This document shows, piece by piece, positions 42,099 through 50,850 of a stretch of DNA of 64,000 nt. The stretch is from JAWLBM01 sp041687675. Its GTDB lineage: Bacteria > Pseudomonadota > Alphaproteobacteria > Rhizobiales > Pleomorphomonadaceae. The first letter of the stretch is position 1, and every line of letters starts with the position of its first letter. The position numbers and the translations under genes are program-made. Below the pieces are notes generated by a model. It was not told the origin of the DNA, did not search any database, and saw nothing but the letters and a program-made list of their open reading frames with translations. The stretch spans positions 1-64,000 of the forward strand of contig JAWLBM010000012.1 of the NCBI GenBank assembly GCA_041687675.1. Direction: 5' to 3'.

Positions 42099-42866
42099 GT
42101 GACGATCGACGAGATCCCGCCGCCCCGCGAACCGCTCTTCAACATGCCGCGGTCCGTGACGGTCCTGATCGTCGCCATGGTGGCGGTGCACCTCCTCAGG
42201 ACCTACGGGTTGTCGCCGTCCCAGGACCGGCAGCTGATCCTGGTCTTCAGCTTCATTCCCGTCCGCTATTCGGAGATCGCCCGCACCTACGGCTTCCCGG
42301 GCGGGACGCTCGCGGAGATCTGGTCGCCGGTGACCTACGGCTTCCTGCACGGCGGCGCGGCGCACCTCATCTTCAACGCGGTCTGGCTCGCCGCCTTCGG
42401 CAGCGCCCTCGCACGGCGCTTCGGGGGCGGCCGGTTCCTCCTGTTCTCGGCGCTGGCGACGGTGGCCGGCGCGGCGGTCCACTACCTCGCCCACAGCGAG
42501 GACTTCGCGCCGGTGGTCGGCGCCTCGGCGGCGATCTCCGGCCACATGGCGGCGGTGTCGCGCTTCATGTTCCAGGCCGGCGGCCCGCTGCGCGCCAACA
42601 GGCGCGACCCGGCGGTCTGGCAGGCGGACGCGGTGACGCTTCCCGGCATCCTCTCCGACCGCCGCGTGCTCGGGTTCCTCGCCGTCTGGTTCGGACTGAA
42701 CCTTCTGTTCGGCCTCGGCGCCGCGCCGATCGCGGGGGAGGGCGCCTCGATCGCCTGGGAGGCGCACATCGGCGGCTTCGTCTTCGGCCTTCTCGCCTTC
42801 TCCCTGTTCGATCCGCCGGCGGATGTGCGGGCGCGGCGGGCGCTCGAGGCGCTGCGGCGGGGATGA
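42099..42866 (+). CDS. Rhomboid family intramembrane serine protease
   Basis: A 255-residue polytopic protein with about six helices. The catalytic Ser is in V-V-G-A-S-A-A-I-S-G (about residue 139) and the His in W-E-A-H-I-G-G-F-V-F-G (about 224). The oxyanion-side His-Gly pair G-F-L-H-G-G-A-A-H lies at 80-89. All three landmarks of active rhomboids are present. I chose GTG 42099 with GGAGG six bases upstream. Substrates are unknown. Confidence 0.92.
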   Translation: MTIDEIPPPREPLFNMPRSVTVLIVAMVAVHLLRTYGLSPSQDRQLILVFSFIPVRYSEIARTYGFPGGTLAEIWSPVTYGFLHGGAAHLIFNAVWLAAFGSALARRFGGGRFLLFSALATVAGAAVHYLAHSEDFAPVVGASAAISGHMAAVSRFMFQAGGPLRANRRDPAVWQADAVTLPGILSDRRVLGFLAVWFGLNLLFGLGAAPIAGEGASIAWEAHIGGFVFGLLAFSLFDPPADVRARRALEALRRG

Positions 42867-42987
42867 GCCGGATCCCCGGCGAGGACAACCTACTTGCCGT
42901 TCAATCGATTGAGGTGGATCATCGGAAGGTGGCCGGCCCCGTCCGGGGCGCGGCCGCCGGATCCGATGTCAGGGAGGCAAGGGCCAC

Positions 42988-43419
42988 ATGACGGTGCAAT
43001 CGATCCTCGTTCTCAAGGGTGGCAACGTCGCCACGGGGACGCCCTCCATGACGCTCGCGGAGGTGTGCGCGCAGCTTGCCGAGAAGCGCATCGGCGCCCT
43101 CGTCATCATCGACGGGGAGGAGCGGGTGGCCGGCATCGTCTCGGAGCGGGACGTCGTGCGGGCGGTGGCCTCGGGCGGCGGGGCGGCGCTGGCCCAGCCG
43201 GTGTCGCGGCACATGACCTCGAGCGTCGTGACCTGCACGCGCAACCACAGCGTCAACTCGGTCATGGAGACCATGACCCGCGGCCGCTTCCGCCACCTGC
43301 CGGTGGTCGAGGAGGGCAAGCTGGTCGGCATCGTCTCCATCGGCGACGTGGTGAAGCACCGGATCGCCGAGGTGGAGCGCGAGGCGGAGGAGATCCGCAA
43401 CTACATCGCCACCGCCTGA
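42988..43419 (+). CDS. CBS domain pair protein
   Basis: A 143-residue protein made only of two CBS domains: I-G-A-L-V-I-I-D-G then G-I-V-S-E-R-D-V-V-R-A-V, and G-R-F-R-H-L-P-V-V-E-E-G then V-G-I-V-S-I-G-D-V-V-K-H-R. Such stand-alone pairs bind adenosine nucleotides and act as energy or redox sensors. The V-S-E-R-D motif with Arg-Asp is the usual nucleotide contact. It lies 121 bases after the rhomboid gene on the same strand, and its partner is unknown. Confidence 0.94.
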   Translation: MTVQSILVLKGGNVATGTPSMTLAEVCAQLAEKRIGALVIIDGEERVAGIVSERDVVRAVASGGGAALAQPVSRHMTSSVVTCTRNHSVNSVMETMTRGRFRHLPVVEEGKLVGIVSIGDVVKHRIAEVEREAEEIRNYIATA

Positions 43420-43450
43420 CGGCAGCAGGCCGGGCGCGAGTACCGCCCGA

Positions 43451-43921
43451 TCAGCGCCGGCCGTAGACGGCATCCGGGTCGAAGCGAGGCGCCTCGGCGG
43501 GCGGTTCCAGCCTGACCGGCCCGGCGGCCGCGTCCTGGCCGAGCGGCACCTTCCGGAAGAAGCAGGAGACATGGCCGGTGTGGCAGGTGGCCCCGTGCCC
43601 CTCCACCCGGACCAGCATCACCAGAGCGTCCTGGTCGCAGTCGACCAGGAGCTCCACCACCTTCTGGACGTTGCCGCTGGTCGCGCCCTTGTGCCAGAGC
43701 TCGCCGCGCGAGCGGCTCCAGTACCAGGCCTCGCCGGTGCGGATGGTGAGGGCGAGGCTTTCCGCGTTCATGTGGCCGACCATCAGCACGCGCCCGTCGT
43801 CGGCGTCCACCGCGACGCAGGTGACGGTGCCGTCGGGCCCGAAGCGGGGGGCGAGAACGAGACCGCCCTCGACCTCGGATTTCGAGGCGAGGGCGGGAAA
43901 GAGCGCGGGTCTTTCGGTCAT
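43451..43921 (-). CDS. hisI: Phosphoribosyl-AMP cyclohydrolase
   Basis: It hydrolyses phosphoribosyl-AMP in histidine synthesis. The 156 residues contain the family marks V-G-H-M-N-A-E-S-L, W-Y-W-S-R-S-R-G-E-L-W-H-K-G, the D-C-D-Q-D-A metal/Zn site, and C-H-T-G-H-V-S-C-F-F with two Zn-binding Cys. There is no HisE fusion, so HisE is encoded elsewhere. It is followed 34 bases downstream from folE's stop on the same strand, though folE starts further upstream. Confidence 0.97.
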   Translation of the reverse strand: MTERPALFPALASKSEVEGGLVLAPRFGPDGTVTCVAVDADDGRVLMVGHMNAESLALTIRTGEAWYWSRSRGELWHKGATSGNVQKVVELLVDCDQDALVMLVRVEGHGATCHTGHVSCFFRKVPLGQDAAAGPVRLEPPAEAPRFDPDAVYGRR

Positions 43922-43955
43922 CCTGGAACGCCCCGGATCGGGCCGGGGCGCGGCG

Positions 43956-44585
43956 TCAGCGGCCGGCCCGCAGCAGGGTCATGAACCGGACCTGCTCCGT
44001 CGGATCGTTGCGGAACACGCCGGTGAACTGGGTGGTCACGGTCGACACGCCGGACTTGTGGATCCCGCGCATCGCCATGCACATGTGCTCGGCCTCGACC
44101 ATCACGGCGACGCCGCGGGGCCGGAGACCCTCGTCGATGGCCTGCACGATCTGCGACGTCAAGCTCTCCTGCGTCTGCAGCCGGCGGGCGTAGACGTCCA
44201 CCACCCGGGCGAGCTTGGACAGCCCGACCACGCCGCCGTCGGGATAATAGGCGATGTGCGCCTTGCCCACGAAGGGCACCATGTGGTGCTCGCAGTGCGA
44301 GTAGAAGGGGATGTCGCGCACCAGCACGATGTCGTCGTAGCCCTCGACCTCCTCGAACACGCGGGCGAGCATCGCGGCCGGATCCTTGCCGTAGCCGCCG
44401 AACAGCTCGCTGAAGGCCTTCGCCACGCGCGCGGGCGTGTCGACGAGGCCTTCGCGGTCGGGGTCGTCACCGGTCCAGGCCAGCAGCGTGCGAACGGCGG
44501 CCTCGACCTCCTCGCGGCTCGGCCGCTCGGGGGCGCGCGCCTGGGTGTCGTGACGTCCGTGTGAGGGTGTGAGGATTGCATCCAT
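43956..44585 (-). CDS. folE: GTP cyclohydrolase I
   Basis: It converts GTP to 7,8-dihydroneopterin triphosphate, the first step of folate synthesis. The 209 residues carry the metal site S-H-C-E-H-H-M-V-P-F, the G-L-S-K-L-A-R-V-V-D motif, R-L-Q-T-Q-E-S-L-T and M-C-M-A-M-R-G-I with the second Cys. It is the type IA zinc enzyme. ATG 44585 is preferred; upstream starts lack homology. The folE-hisI order is standard in Hyphomicrobiales. Confidence 0.97.
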   Translation of the reverse strand: MDAILTPSHGRHDTQARAPERPSREEVEAAVRTLLAWTGDDPDREGLVDTPARVAKAFSELFGGYGKDPAAMLARVFEEVEGYDDIVLVRDIPFYSHCEHHMVPFVGKAHIAYYPDGGVVGLSKLARVVDVYARRLQTQESLTSQIVQAIDEGLRPRGVAVMVEAEHMCMAMRGIHKSGVSTVTTQFTGVFRNDPTEQVRFMTLLRAGR

Positions 44586-44802
44586 GACAGGAACTGCCCT
44601 TTCTCGTTTTCCCACCCTCATACGCTCCATCAGCCACATCGGACCATGCATCGCGAACCATCTTTTCGCCCGACCCCGAAGGTCGGCGCGGAAGGTGGAT
44701 GTCGGAGGTCCGCTCGCATATATACTCGCAGGGACAACGTGAAAAAAGACGCGGGCGCGGCCTTTCCGGTTCCGGCCCGGTCACAGTTCGGCGAAGACGG
44801 CC

Positions 44803-45255
44803 ATGATCGACGACATCTACAACGCCCGGATTCTCGAGTTCGCGGGCAACATTCCGCGGCTCGGCCGGCTCGACGGTCCCGACGCGAGCGCCAAGGCGCA
44901 TTCCAAGCTGTGCGGCTCGACCGTGGTCGTCGACCTCCGGATGGACGGCGACCGGGTCAGCGATTTCGGCCATGACGTGAAGGCCTGCGCGCTGGGACAG
45001 GCCTCCTCCTCCATCATGGCGCGCAACATCGTCGGAGCGAGCGCGGCGGAATTGCGCGAGGTGCGCGAGACGATGCGCAAGATGCTGAAGGAGAACGGGC
45101 CGCCGCCCGAGGGCCGCTTCGCCGACCTCCGCTACCTCGAGCCGGTGCGCGACTTCAAGGCCCGCCACGCATCGACCATGCTCACCTTCGATGCGGTGGT
45201 CGACTGCCTCGACCAGATCGAGGCGGCCCGGGCGAAGCCGGCGTCGGTGGCCTGA
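44803..45255 (+). CDS. Iron-sulfur cluster assembly scaffold (IscU/SufU-like)
   Basis: A 150-residue NifU_N/IscU-fold protein. The three cluster-ligand Cys are visible in L-C-G-S-T-V (about residue 37), A-C-A-L-G-Q-A-S-S-S (about 63) and a C-terminal V-D-C-L (about 137). The third site is spaced later than in E. coli IscU, and the K-A-C-A-L-G-Q-A motif is that of the short alphaproteobacterial SufU-like group. It lies next to yidD with one base between, and divergent from folE. Confidence 0.9.
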   Translation: MIDDIYNARILEFAGNIPRLGRLDGPDASAKAHSKLCGSTVVVDLRMDGDRVSDFGHDVKACALGQASSSIMARNIVGASAAELREVRETMRKMLKENGPPPEGRFADLRYLEPVRDFKARHASTMLTFDAVVDCLDQIEAARAKPASVA

Positions 45256-45256
45256 G

Positions 45257-45598
45257 ATGTGCGCCTCCTCAGCCGCGACCGGCCGGCGGACGCCCGGGCG
45301 GGTCGTCGCGCACGCCCTCATCCGCGGCTACCAGCTGACCCTGTCGCCCTTCATCGGCCGGCAGTGCCGCTACGCCCCGACCTGCTCGCACTACACGGAC
45401 GAGGCCATCGAGCGCTTCGGCTTCTGGGCCGGCGGCTGGATGGGCCTTGCCCGCTTCCTGCGCTGCAACCCCTTCGGCGCCTCGGGCTACGACCCGATCC
45501 CCGAGAGGCTGGACCCCGCCTGGCGCTGGTGGGCGCCCTGGCGCGGCGCCCGCTGGACCGGCCGCCACATCGACCCGGCGACGCGGATCGACCTCTGA
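45257..45598 (+). CDS. yidD: Membrane protein insertion efficiency factor YidD
   Basis: A 113-residue small amphipathic protein that aids YidC-dependent insertion. The family core is present: I-R-G-Y-Q-L-T-L-S-P-F-I-G-R-Q-C-R-Y-A-P-T-C-S-H-Y, with the three conserved Cys, and R-C-N-P-F-G-A-S-G-Y-D-P-I. It has a longer C-terminus (W-R-W-W-A-P-W) than in Enterobacteria. The ATG begins two bases after the scaffold gene's stop, so the two are coupled. Confidence 0.95.
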   Translation: MCASSAATGRRTPGRVVAHALIRGYQLTLSPFIGRQCRYAPTCSHYTDEAIERFGFWAGGWMGLARFLRCNPFGASGYDPIPERLDPAWRWWAPWRGARWTGRHIDPATRIDL

Positions 45599-45780
45599 CC
45601 TGATCGGGCCGCGGCCGGAGGCGAGCGGCTGTGAGAACGCGCCGCGACCCCCGACCCGCGGTCGTCCAGTCGCCCGTGGCGCCGACGCTCTGGACAGGCC
45701 CCGGCGGCGCCACCTATATCGTGCGCGCCGACCAACCGCTTACCCGCGCTCGTCAGCGGGAGTGAGCAGGAGACTTGAAG

Positions 45781-47742
45781 ATGATCAATCTCACCTTCCC
45801 CGATGGCTCCGTGCGCGCCTACGACCCCGGCATCACCGGGCAGGCGGTCGCCGAGGGCATCTCCAGGTCGCTGGCCAAGAAGGCCGTGGCGATGGCCCTC
45901 GACGGACAGCTCGCCGACCTCTGCGACCCGATCAGCGCCGACGCCCGGATCGAGATCGTGACGCGCGACGACCCGCGCGCACTGGAGCTCATCCGCCACG
46001 ACGCGGCGCATGTGATGGCGGAGGCGGTGCAGGAGCTGTTCCCGGGCACCCAGGTGACCATCGGCCCGGTGATCGAGAACGGCTTCTACTACGACTTCTT
46101 CCGGCCGGAGGGCCCGTTCACCCCCGACGACCTGCCGAAGATCGAGGCGAAGATGCGCGAGATCATCGCGCGCGACCGGCCGTTCTCGAAGGAAGTCTGG
46201 ACCCGCGACGAGGCGAGGGACTTCTTCGCCACCCGCGGCGAGGGCTTCAAGGTGGAACTGGTCGACGCCATCCCGGAGGGGCAGGACCTCAAGATCTACC
46301 GCCAGGGCGAGTGGCTCGACCTCTGCCGCGGCCCGCACATGACCTCGACCGGCAGGATCGGCCCGGCCTTCAAGCTGCTGAAGGTGGCCGGCGCCTACTG
46401 GCGCGGCGATTCCAATCGCGAGATGCTGACCCGCATCTACGGCACCGCCTGGGCCAGCCAGCAGGACCTCGACGCCTACCTGCACATGCTCGCCGAGGCC
46501 GAGAAGCGCGACCATCGCCGCCTCGGCCGCGAGATGGACCTCTTCCATTTCCAGGAGGAGGGGCCCGGCGTCGTGTTCTGGCACGGCAAGGGCTGGACCA
46601 TGTTCCAGGAACTGGTCGCCTACATGCGCCGGCGGCTGCGCGGCGACTACCAGGAGGTCAACGCCCCGCAGGTGCTCGACAAGAGCCTCTGGGAGACCTC
46701 CGGCCACTGGGGCTGGTACCGGGAGAACATGTTCGGCGTGAAGTCGGCCGGCGACGAGACCGACGACGAACGTATGTTCGCGCTGAAGCCGATGAACTGC
46801 CCGGGGCACGTGCAGATCTTCAAGCACGGCCTCAGGTCCTACCGGGAACTCCCCCTGAGGCTTGGGGAATTCGGCGTCGTCCATCGCTACGAGCCGTCCG
46901 GGGCCATGCACGGTCTCATGCGCGTGCGCGGCTTCACCCAGGACGACGCGCACATCTTCTGCACCGAGGAGCAGATGGCCGCGGAGTGCCACAAGATCAA
47001 CGACCTGATCCTGTCGGTCTACGAGGACTTCGGCTTCGGGGAGGTGACGGTCAAGCTCTCCACCCGCCCGGAGAAGCGCGTCGGCTCCGACGCGGCCTGG
47101 GACCGGGCCGAGGAGATCATGACCAAGGTGCTGGAGGAGATCGCCGAGAACTCCGGCGGGCGGATCAGGACCGACATCAACCCGGGCGAAGGGGCCTTCT
47201 ACGGGCCGAAGTTCGAGTACACCCTGCGCGACGCGATCGGCCGCGAGTGGCAGTGCGGCACCACCCAGGTGGACTTCAACCTGCCGGAGCGCTTCGGCGC
47301 CTTCTACGTCGACAGGGACGGCGAGAAGAAGACCCCGGTGATGATCCACCGCGCCATCTGCGGCTCGATGGAACGCTTCCTCGGCATCCTGATCGAGAAC
47401 TACGCCGGCCACTTCCCGCTCTGGCTGGCGCCGACCCAGGTGGTGGTGACGACCATCACCTCGGACGCGGACGACTATGCCTCGAACGTCCATGCCCGCC
47501 TGATGCGGGCGGACGCGCGGGCGGAGGTGGACCTCAGGAACGAGAAGATCAACTACAAGGTCCGCGAGCACAGCCTCGCCAAGGTTCCGCTGATCTTCGT
47601 CTGCGGCAAGCGCGAGGCCGAGGAGGGCACGGTCAACGTCCGCCGCCTCGGCTCCCAGCACCCGACCTCCATGAGCCTCGAGGAGGCCATGGCGATGGTC
47701 GAGGCCGAGATGGTGCCGCCGGACGTGCGCCGGCGGAACTGA
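45781..47742 (+). CDS. thrS: Threonyl-tRNA synthetase
   Basis: It charges tRNA-Thr and has the usual editing domain. The 653 residues comprise an N-terminal TGS domain (I-N-L-T-F-P-D-G-S), the tRNA-SAD editing domain with R-H-D-A-A-H, the class II catalytic core with M-N-C-P-G-H (zinc site region) and E-P-S-G-A-M-H-G-L motif 2 region, and the C-terminal anticodon-binding domain. ATG 45781 follows AGCAGGAG by a normal distance; a TTG two codons before is possible. No T-box leader is visible. Confidence 0.99.
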   Translation: MINLTFPDGSVRAYDPGITGQAVAEGISRSLAKKAVAMALDGQLADLCDPISADARIEIVTRDDPRALELIRHDAAHVMAEAVQELFPGTQVTIGPVIENGFYYDFFRPEGPFTPDDLPKIEAKMREIIARDRPFSKEVWTRDEARDFFATRGEGFKVELVDAIPEGQDLKIYRQGEWLDLCRGPHMTSTGRIGPAFKLLKVAGAYWRGDSNREMLTRIYGTAWASQQDLDAYLHMLAEAEKRDHRRLGREMDLFHFQEEGPGVVFWHGKGWTMFQELVAYMRRRLRGDYQEVNAPQVLDKSLWETSGHWGWYRENMFGVKSAGDETDDERMFALKPMNCPGHVQIFKHGLRSYRELPLRLGEFGVVHRYEPSGAMHGLMRVRGFTQDDAHIFCTEEQMAAECHKINDLILSVYEDFGFGEVTVKLSTRPEKRVGSDAAWDRAEEIMTKVLEEIAENSGGRIRTDINPGEGAFYGPKFEYTLRDAIGREWQCGTTQVDFNLPERFGAFYVDRDGEKKTPVMIHRAICGSMERFLGILIENYAGHFPLWLAPTQVVVTTITSDADDYASNVHARLMRADARAEVDLRNEKINYKVREHSLAKVPLIFVCGKREAEEGTVNVRRLGSQHPTSMSLEEAMAMVEAEMVPPDVRRRN

Positions 47743-47765
47743 GGGCGGCGGAGGCTGAGGGCGGG

Positions 47766-48026
47766 CCCCCCCTCCCCAACCCTCCCCCACGAGGGGGGAG
47801 GGAGCGGGCTGGAGCGGGTGGAGGGGCGGGTGCCCACTCCGCAAGGGGGTGCGTTGGAGCGGAGGGCGGGTGCCCCCTCTGCGATGCTCCCCATGAGGGG
47901 GATTAGGTGGGTTGGAGCCGGGTGGAAGGCGGGTGCCATGGTCCCCGGCCGTCACCGGCCTCCAACTCCGCCGCCCGCTCCAACCGGCCCCCTCCCCCCT
48001 TGGGGGGGAGGGTTGGGGAGGGGGCG
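47766..48026. repeat. Large inverted intergenic repeat with C-rich/G-rich arms
   Basis: The left arm begins near 47766 (CCCCCCCTCCCCAACCCTCC...), with its own short palindrome ACGAG between C- and G-runs. The right arm, 47989-48026, carries the inverse (GGGGGGGAGGGTTGGGGAGG). Between them are degenerate copies of GGTGCCC-type units (47831, 47869, 47932) and GTTGGAGC repeats. Similar Hyphomicrobiales genomes carry dispersed CCCTCCCC-AACCC palindromes. The region after thrS, 47743-48088, holds no gene. Confidence 0.7.
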
Positions 48027-48088
48027 CCCCGCCCTCCGCAAGAGAACCGCGGCCGTCCATCCGCCACCCCGGCGAGACCCCGTCGCGC

Positions 48089-48862
48089 TCACCCCAGCGA
48101 GACGTCCAGCACCAGCATCGTCACCAGGCCGATCACAAGGCCGAGGGTGGCGCCGTTCTCGTGGCCGTTGCGGTGCGTCTCGGGGATGATCTCGTGGCTG
48201 ATCACGTAGAGCATCGCCCCGGCAGCGAAGGTGAGCGCCCAGGGGAGCAGCACCTCCGAGAGGCTGGCGGCGAAGGCGCCGGCGGTGCCGGCGATCGGCT
48301 CGGCGAGGCCGGTAAGGGCGGCGATCAGGAAGGCCCGCACCGGGCTGTAGCCGATCGAGCGGAGCGCTGCGGCGACGGCGAGGCCCTCGGGGGCGTTCTG
48401 CAGGCCGATGCCGATGGCGAGGGAGGCGCCAGAGGCGATCTCCCCGTCGGCGAAGCCCACCCCGACCGCGAGTCCCTCCGGCAGGTTGTGGATGGTGATC
48501 GCCAGCACGAACAGCCAGATCCGCCGGATCGACTTCGCCTCCGGGCCCTGCTGGCCCTGGACGAAGTGCTCGTGCGGAACGGTGGCGTTGAGAAGGGCGA
48601 CGAAGCCCGCGCCGAGGGCGACGCCGGCCGCGGCGACCAGCGCGGCAAGGACACGGGAGCCGTGCTGCTCCTCGGCGTGCTCGATCCCCGGCAGGATCAG
48701 CGAGAAGAAGGAGGCGGCGAGCATGACGCCGGCGGCGAAGCCCAGGAGGGCGTCCTGGGCACGGACCGAGAGGGTGCGGCCGAAGAGGGCGGGCGCCGCG
48801 CCGACCGCCGTCATCGCGCCGGCGGCGCCGCTGCCGAGGAGACCGAGGAGGACCGGGTTCAT
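48089..48862 (-). CDS. ZIP family metal transporter
   Basis: A 257-residue inner-membrane protein with about eight helices of the ZIP/ZupT family, which import divalent metals such as Zn2+. The binuclear site is in helices 4 and 5: I-H-N-L-P-E-G-L-A and L-Q-N-A-P-E-G-L-A. The motif I-S-H-E-I-I-P-E-T-H near the C-terminus is also typical. The second motif has Asn in place of one His, as in ZupT-type members. It is monocistronic, with the repeat at its 3' side. Confidence 0.95.
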   Translation of the reverse strand: MNPVLLGLLGSGAAGAMTAVGAAPALFGRTLSVRAQDALLGFAAGVMLAASFFSLILPGIEHAEEQHGSRVLAALVAAAGVALGAGFVALLNATVPHEHFVQGQQGPEAKSIRRIWLFVLAITIHNLPEGLAVGVGFADGEIASGASLAIGIGLQNAPEGLAVAAALRSIGYSPVRAFLIAALTGLAEPIAGTAGAFAASLSEVLLPWALTFAAGAMLYVISHEIIPETHRNGHENGATLGLVIGLVTMLVLDVSLG

Positions 48863-48911
48863 GCGTCTGCCTGGATCGGCCGGCGACCCGGCGCCGACGA
48901 AGGTTGCCGCT

Positions 48912-49415
48912 TCATAGACGCCTCGGGTCGTCGGCCCGTTCCGCGGCGTGGAGGCGGTCGAGGAAGCCCTGCAGGATGAAGCTCGCCGCCATCTTGTCCA
49001 CCACCTCGTCGCGCCGGCGCCGCGAGGCGTCCGCCTCGAGCAGGGTGCGGGTGACGGCGGCGGTCGAGAGACGCTCGTCCCAGAAGATGACCGGCAGCGG
49101 CGTCAGCGGCCGGAGATTGCGGACGAAGGCGCGGGTCGACTGCGCGCGCGGCCCCTCGCTGCCGTCCATGTTGATCGGCAGGCCGACCACCAGGCCGCCG
49201 GCGTTCTGCCGTGCGGCGAGGGCGATGAGCGCCTCGGCGTCGGGCGTGAACTTCTTGCGGACGATGGTGGTCAGCGGCGAGGCGATCCGGAGCCCGGCGT
49301 CGGAGACGGCTATGCCGATGGTCTTCGTCCCGAGGTCCAGCCCGAACAGCCGCGCGCCTGGCGGGAGCGCGGCGGCGAAGGCGATCGGGTCGTCCGGCGG
49401 GCGGGGCAGGCTCAT
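48912..49415 (-). CDS. ruvX: Putative pre-16S rRNA nuclease / Holliday resolvase YqgF
   Basis: A 167-residue RNase H-fold protein. The catalytic Asp lies in F-G-L-D-L-G-T-K-T-I-G-I-A-V-S-D (about residue 26). Other sites include V-G-L-P-I-N-M-D-G and W-D-E-R-L-S-T, the latter with the second acid. The E. coli protein processes the 5' end of 16S rRNA; Holliday cleavage is older, weaker evidence. Its start lies 31 bases after the stop of the phasin-like gene, on the same strand. Confidence 0.96.
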   Translation of the reverse strand: MSLPRPPDDPIAFAAALPPGARLFGLDLGTKTIGIAVSDAGLRIASPLTTIVRKKFTPDAEALIALAARQNAGGLVVGLPINMDGSEGPRAQSTRAFVRNLRPLTPLPVIFWDERLSTAAVTRTLLEADASRRRRDEVVDKMAASFILQGFLDRLHAAERADDPRRL

Positions 49416-49446
49416 GCGGCCGAAATAGCACGGCCGCCTGCGGCGG

Positions 49447-49872
49447 TCATCCGCCCTCGGCAGGCGCGCCCGCGGACGCGTCCGACGCGGCCTCGACGAC
49501 GCGCCGCTCCAGCGCGTCCACCAGCCGGCCGGCAGCCACCGGGTCGGCCTTCAAGAGCGCCATGAAGGCGTCCTCGGCCTTTTCCTCCAGCACCCGGCTG
49601 AAGCGGCCCTTCACCGTCTCCACGCGGGTCGCGACCGAGCGCAGCCGGTCCACCGCCGGGCCGGGCTCGCCGTCGGCGATCTCGAGCAGCGCCTCGGTGA
49701 GGATGCCGATCTGGCGGCCGAAGCTCGCCACCTCGCTGACCACCCGCTCCTCGATCGCGCGGTCGCCGGCGAAGGTCATGTGGGTCGGAGCGAGGAACGC
49801 CTCCGGGCGGGCGGTCAGGTCGCCCGCGCGCACCGGCTGGTCCGGGATCCATGGAAATGCGAACGGGAACAT
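49447..49872 (-). CDS. Possible phasin-like PHA granule protein
   Basis: A 141-residue protein without signal or membrane helix. After an aromatic N-terminus (M-F-P-F-A-F-P-W-I-P) it is helical: V-A-S-F-G-R-Q-I-G-I-L-T-E-A-L-L-E near residue 50, then R-S-V-A-T-R-V-E-T-V-K. This resembles small granule-associated proteins near PHA genes in Alphaproteobacteria, but the match is from memory and weak. PhaR-like sites lie directly upstream, which supports the idea. A GGAGGGG ribosome site precedes the ATG. An alternative is an uncharacterised family. Confidence 0.5.
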   Translation of the reverse strand: MFPFAFPWIPDQPVRAGDLTARPEAFLAPTHMTFAGDRAIEERVVSEVASFGRQIGILTEALLEIADGEPGPAVDRLRSVATRVETVKGRFSRVLEEKAEDAFMALLKADPVAAGRLVDALERRVVEAASDASAGAPAEGG

Positions 49873-49890
49873 CGACCCCTCCTCAGGTCA

Positions 49891-49928
49891 TGCTGCACTG
49901 CACAATGATAGCACGGCAATGCAACATG
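49891..49928 (-). promoter_or_regulatory. PhaR-like operator sites
   Basis: GCTGCACTGCAC (49892-49903) and CAATGCAAC (49917-49925), or on the minus strand GTTGCATTG and GTGCAGTGCAGC, are TGC/GCA palindrome-like sites 20-50 bases before the gene at 49447-49872. PhaR binds such TGCN3GCA-type sequences before phasin genes in Alphaproteobacteria. The spacing fits a promoter-overlapping operator. No phaR or phaC gene is in the window. Confidence 0.45.
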
Positions 49929-50025
49929 GGCAAAGGGGATCGTGATCCGCGCCGCTGGCTCCGCCGCCGACCTGCGCTATTCTCTCCGCTCCCGGCGACG
50001 ACGTCCCGCACGAGAGGAGACCCGC

Positions 50026-50727
50026 ATGAAGATCACCTGGCTCGGCCATTCCGCCTTCCGCGTCGAGTTCGGCGACGCCGTCGTGCTGATCGACCCGTTC
50101 CTCAACGGCAACCCGAGCTTCAAAAGCAGCGTCGAGGAGGCGACGAGGGGGACGACGCACATCGTGCTCACCCACGGCCACGGCGACCACCTCGGCGACA
50201 CCATTCCCGTGGCGAAGGCGACCGGCGCCAAGGTCGTCGCCAACGCCGACCTCTGCGGCTTCCTCGGCCACCGCGGGGTGACGCGGCTCGACCCGATGAA
50301 CACCGGCGGCACCACCGACCAGGGCGGCTTCACGGTGAGCATGGTGCAGGCCCAGCATTCCTCCGCCACCCAGACCGAGGACGGCGTCTCGCACAGCCTC
50401 GGCAACCCCAACGGGGTGATCCTGAAGGCGCCGGGCGAGAAGACGCTTTACCACATGGGCGACACCGACATCTTCGGCGACATGGCGCTGGTCGAGGAGA
50501 TCCACCGGCCGAAGATCGGCATCGTTCCGATCGGCGACCGCTTCACCATGGGCGGGCGCGTGGCGGCGATGGCCTGCCGGCGCTACTTCGAGTTCGACAC
50601 CATCGTGCCCTGCCACTACGCCACCTTCGGCCTCCTCGACCAGACCGCCGACACCTTTCTCGCCTCGATGGGCGAGGAGGCCGGAAAGGTGGTCGTGCCG
50701 CGGGTCGGCGAGCCGTTCAGGGCGTGA
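50026..50727 (+). CDS. UPF0173 metal-dependent hydrolase
   Basis: A 233-residue enzyme of the metallo-beta-lactamase fold. The metal motif T-H-G-H-G-D-H-L-G lies near residue 47, and other ligands are in the A-Q-H-S-S segment, G-D-T-D and C-H-Y. The length and motif set match UPF0173 (YtkL-like). The substrate is not known. ATG 50026 is preferred over the upstream extension. It lies 123 bases before gatC on the same strand. Confidence 0.94.
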   Translation: MKITWLGHSAFRVEFGDAVVLIDPFLNGNPSFKSSVEEATRGTTHIVLTHGHGDHLGDTIPVAKATGAKVVANADLCGFLGHRGVTRLDPMNTGGTTDQGGFTVSMVQAQHSSATQTEDGVSHSLGNPNGVILKAPGEKTLYHMGDTDIFGDMALVEEIHRPKIGIVPIGDRFTMGGRVAAMACRRYFEFDTIVPCHYATFGLLDQTADTFLASMGEEAGKVVVPRVGEPFRA

Positions 50728-50850
50728 CGGGGCCGGGCGGATCGCGCGGCGTTCCGCCCGAAACCGGCGGTTGGCGCGGCGGCGCGATCCCTGCTATAGC
50801 GAGGCCCGGCAGGTCCGCAATCCATCAGACCACGCGAAGGTGACCCAGAC

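Noticed and set aside
45487..48060. 857-codon minus-strand frame opposite yidD-thrS
   Set aside because: It lies fully antisense to thrS and yidD, which are certain.
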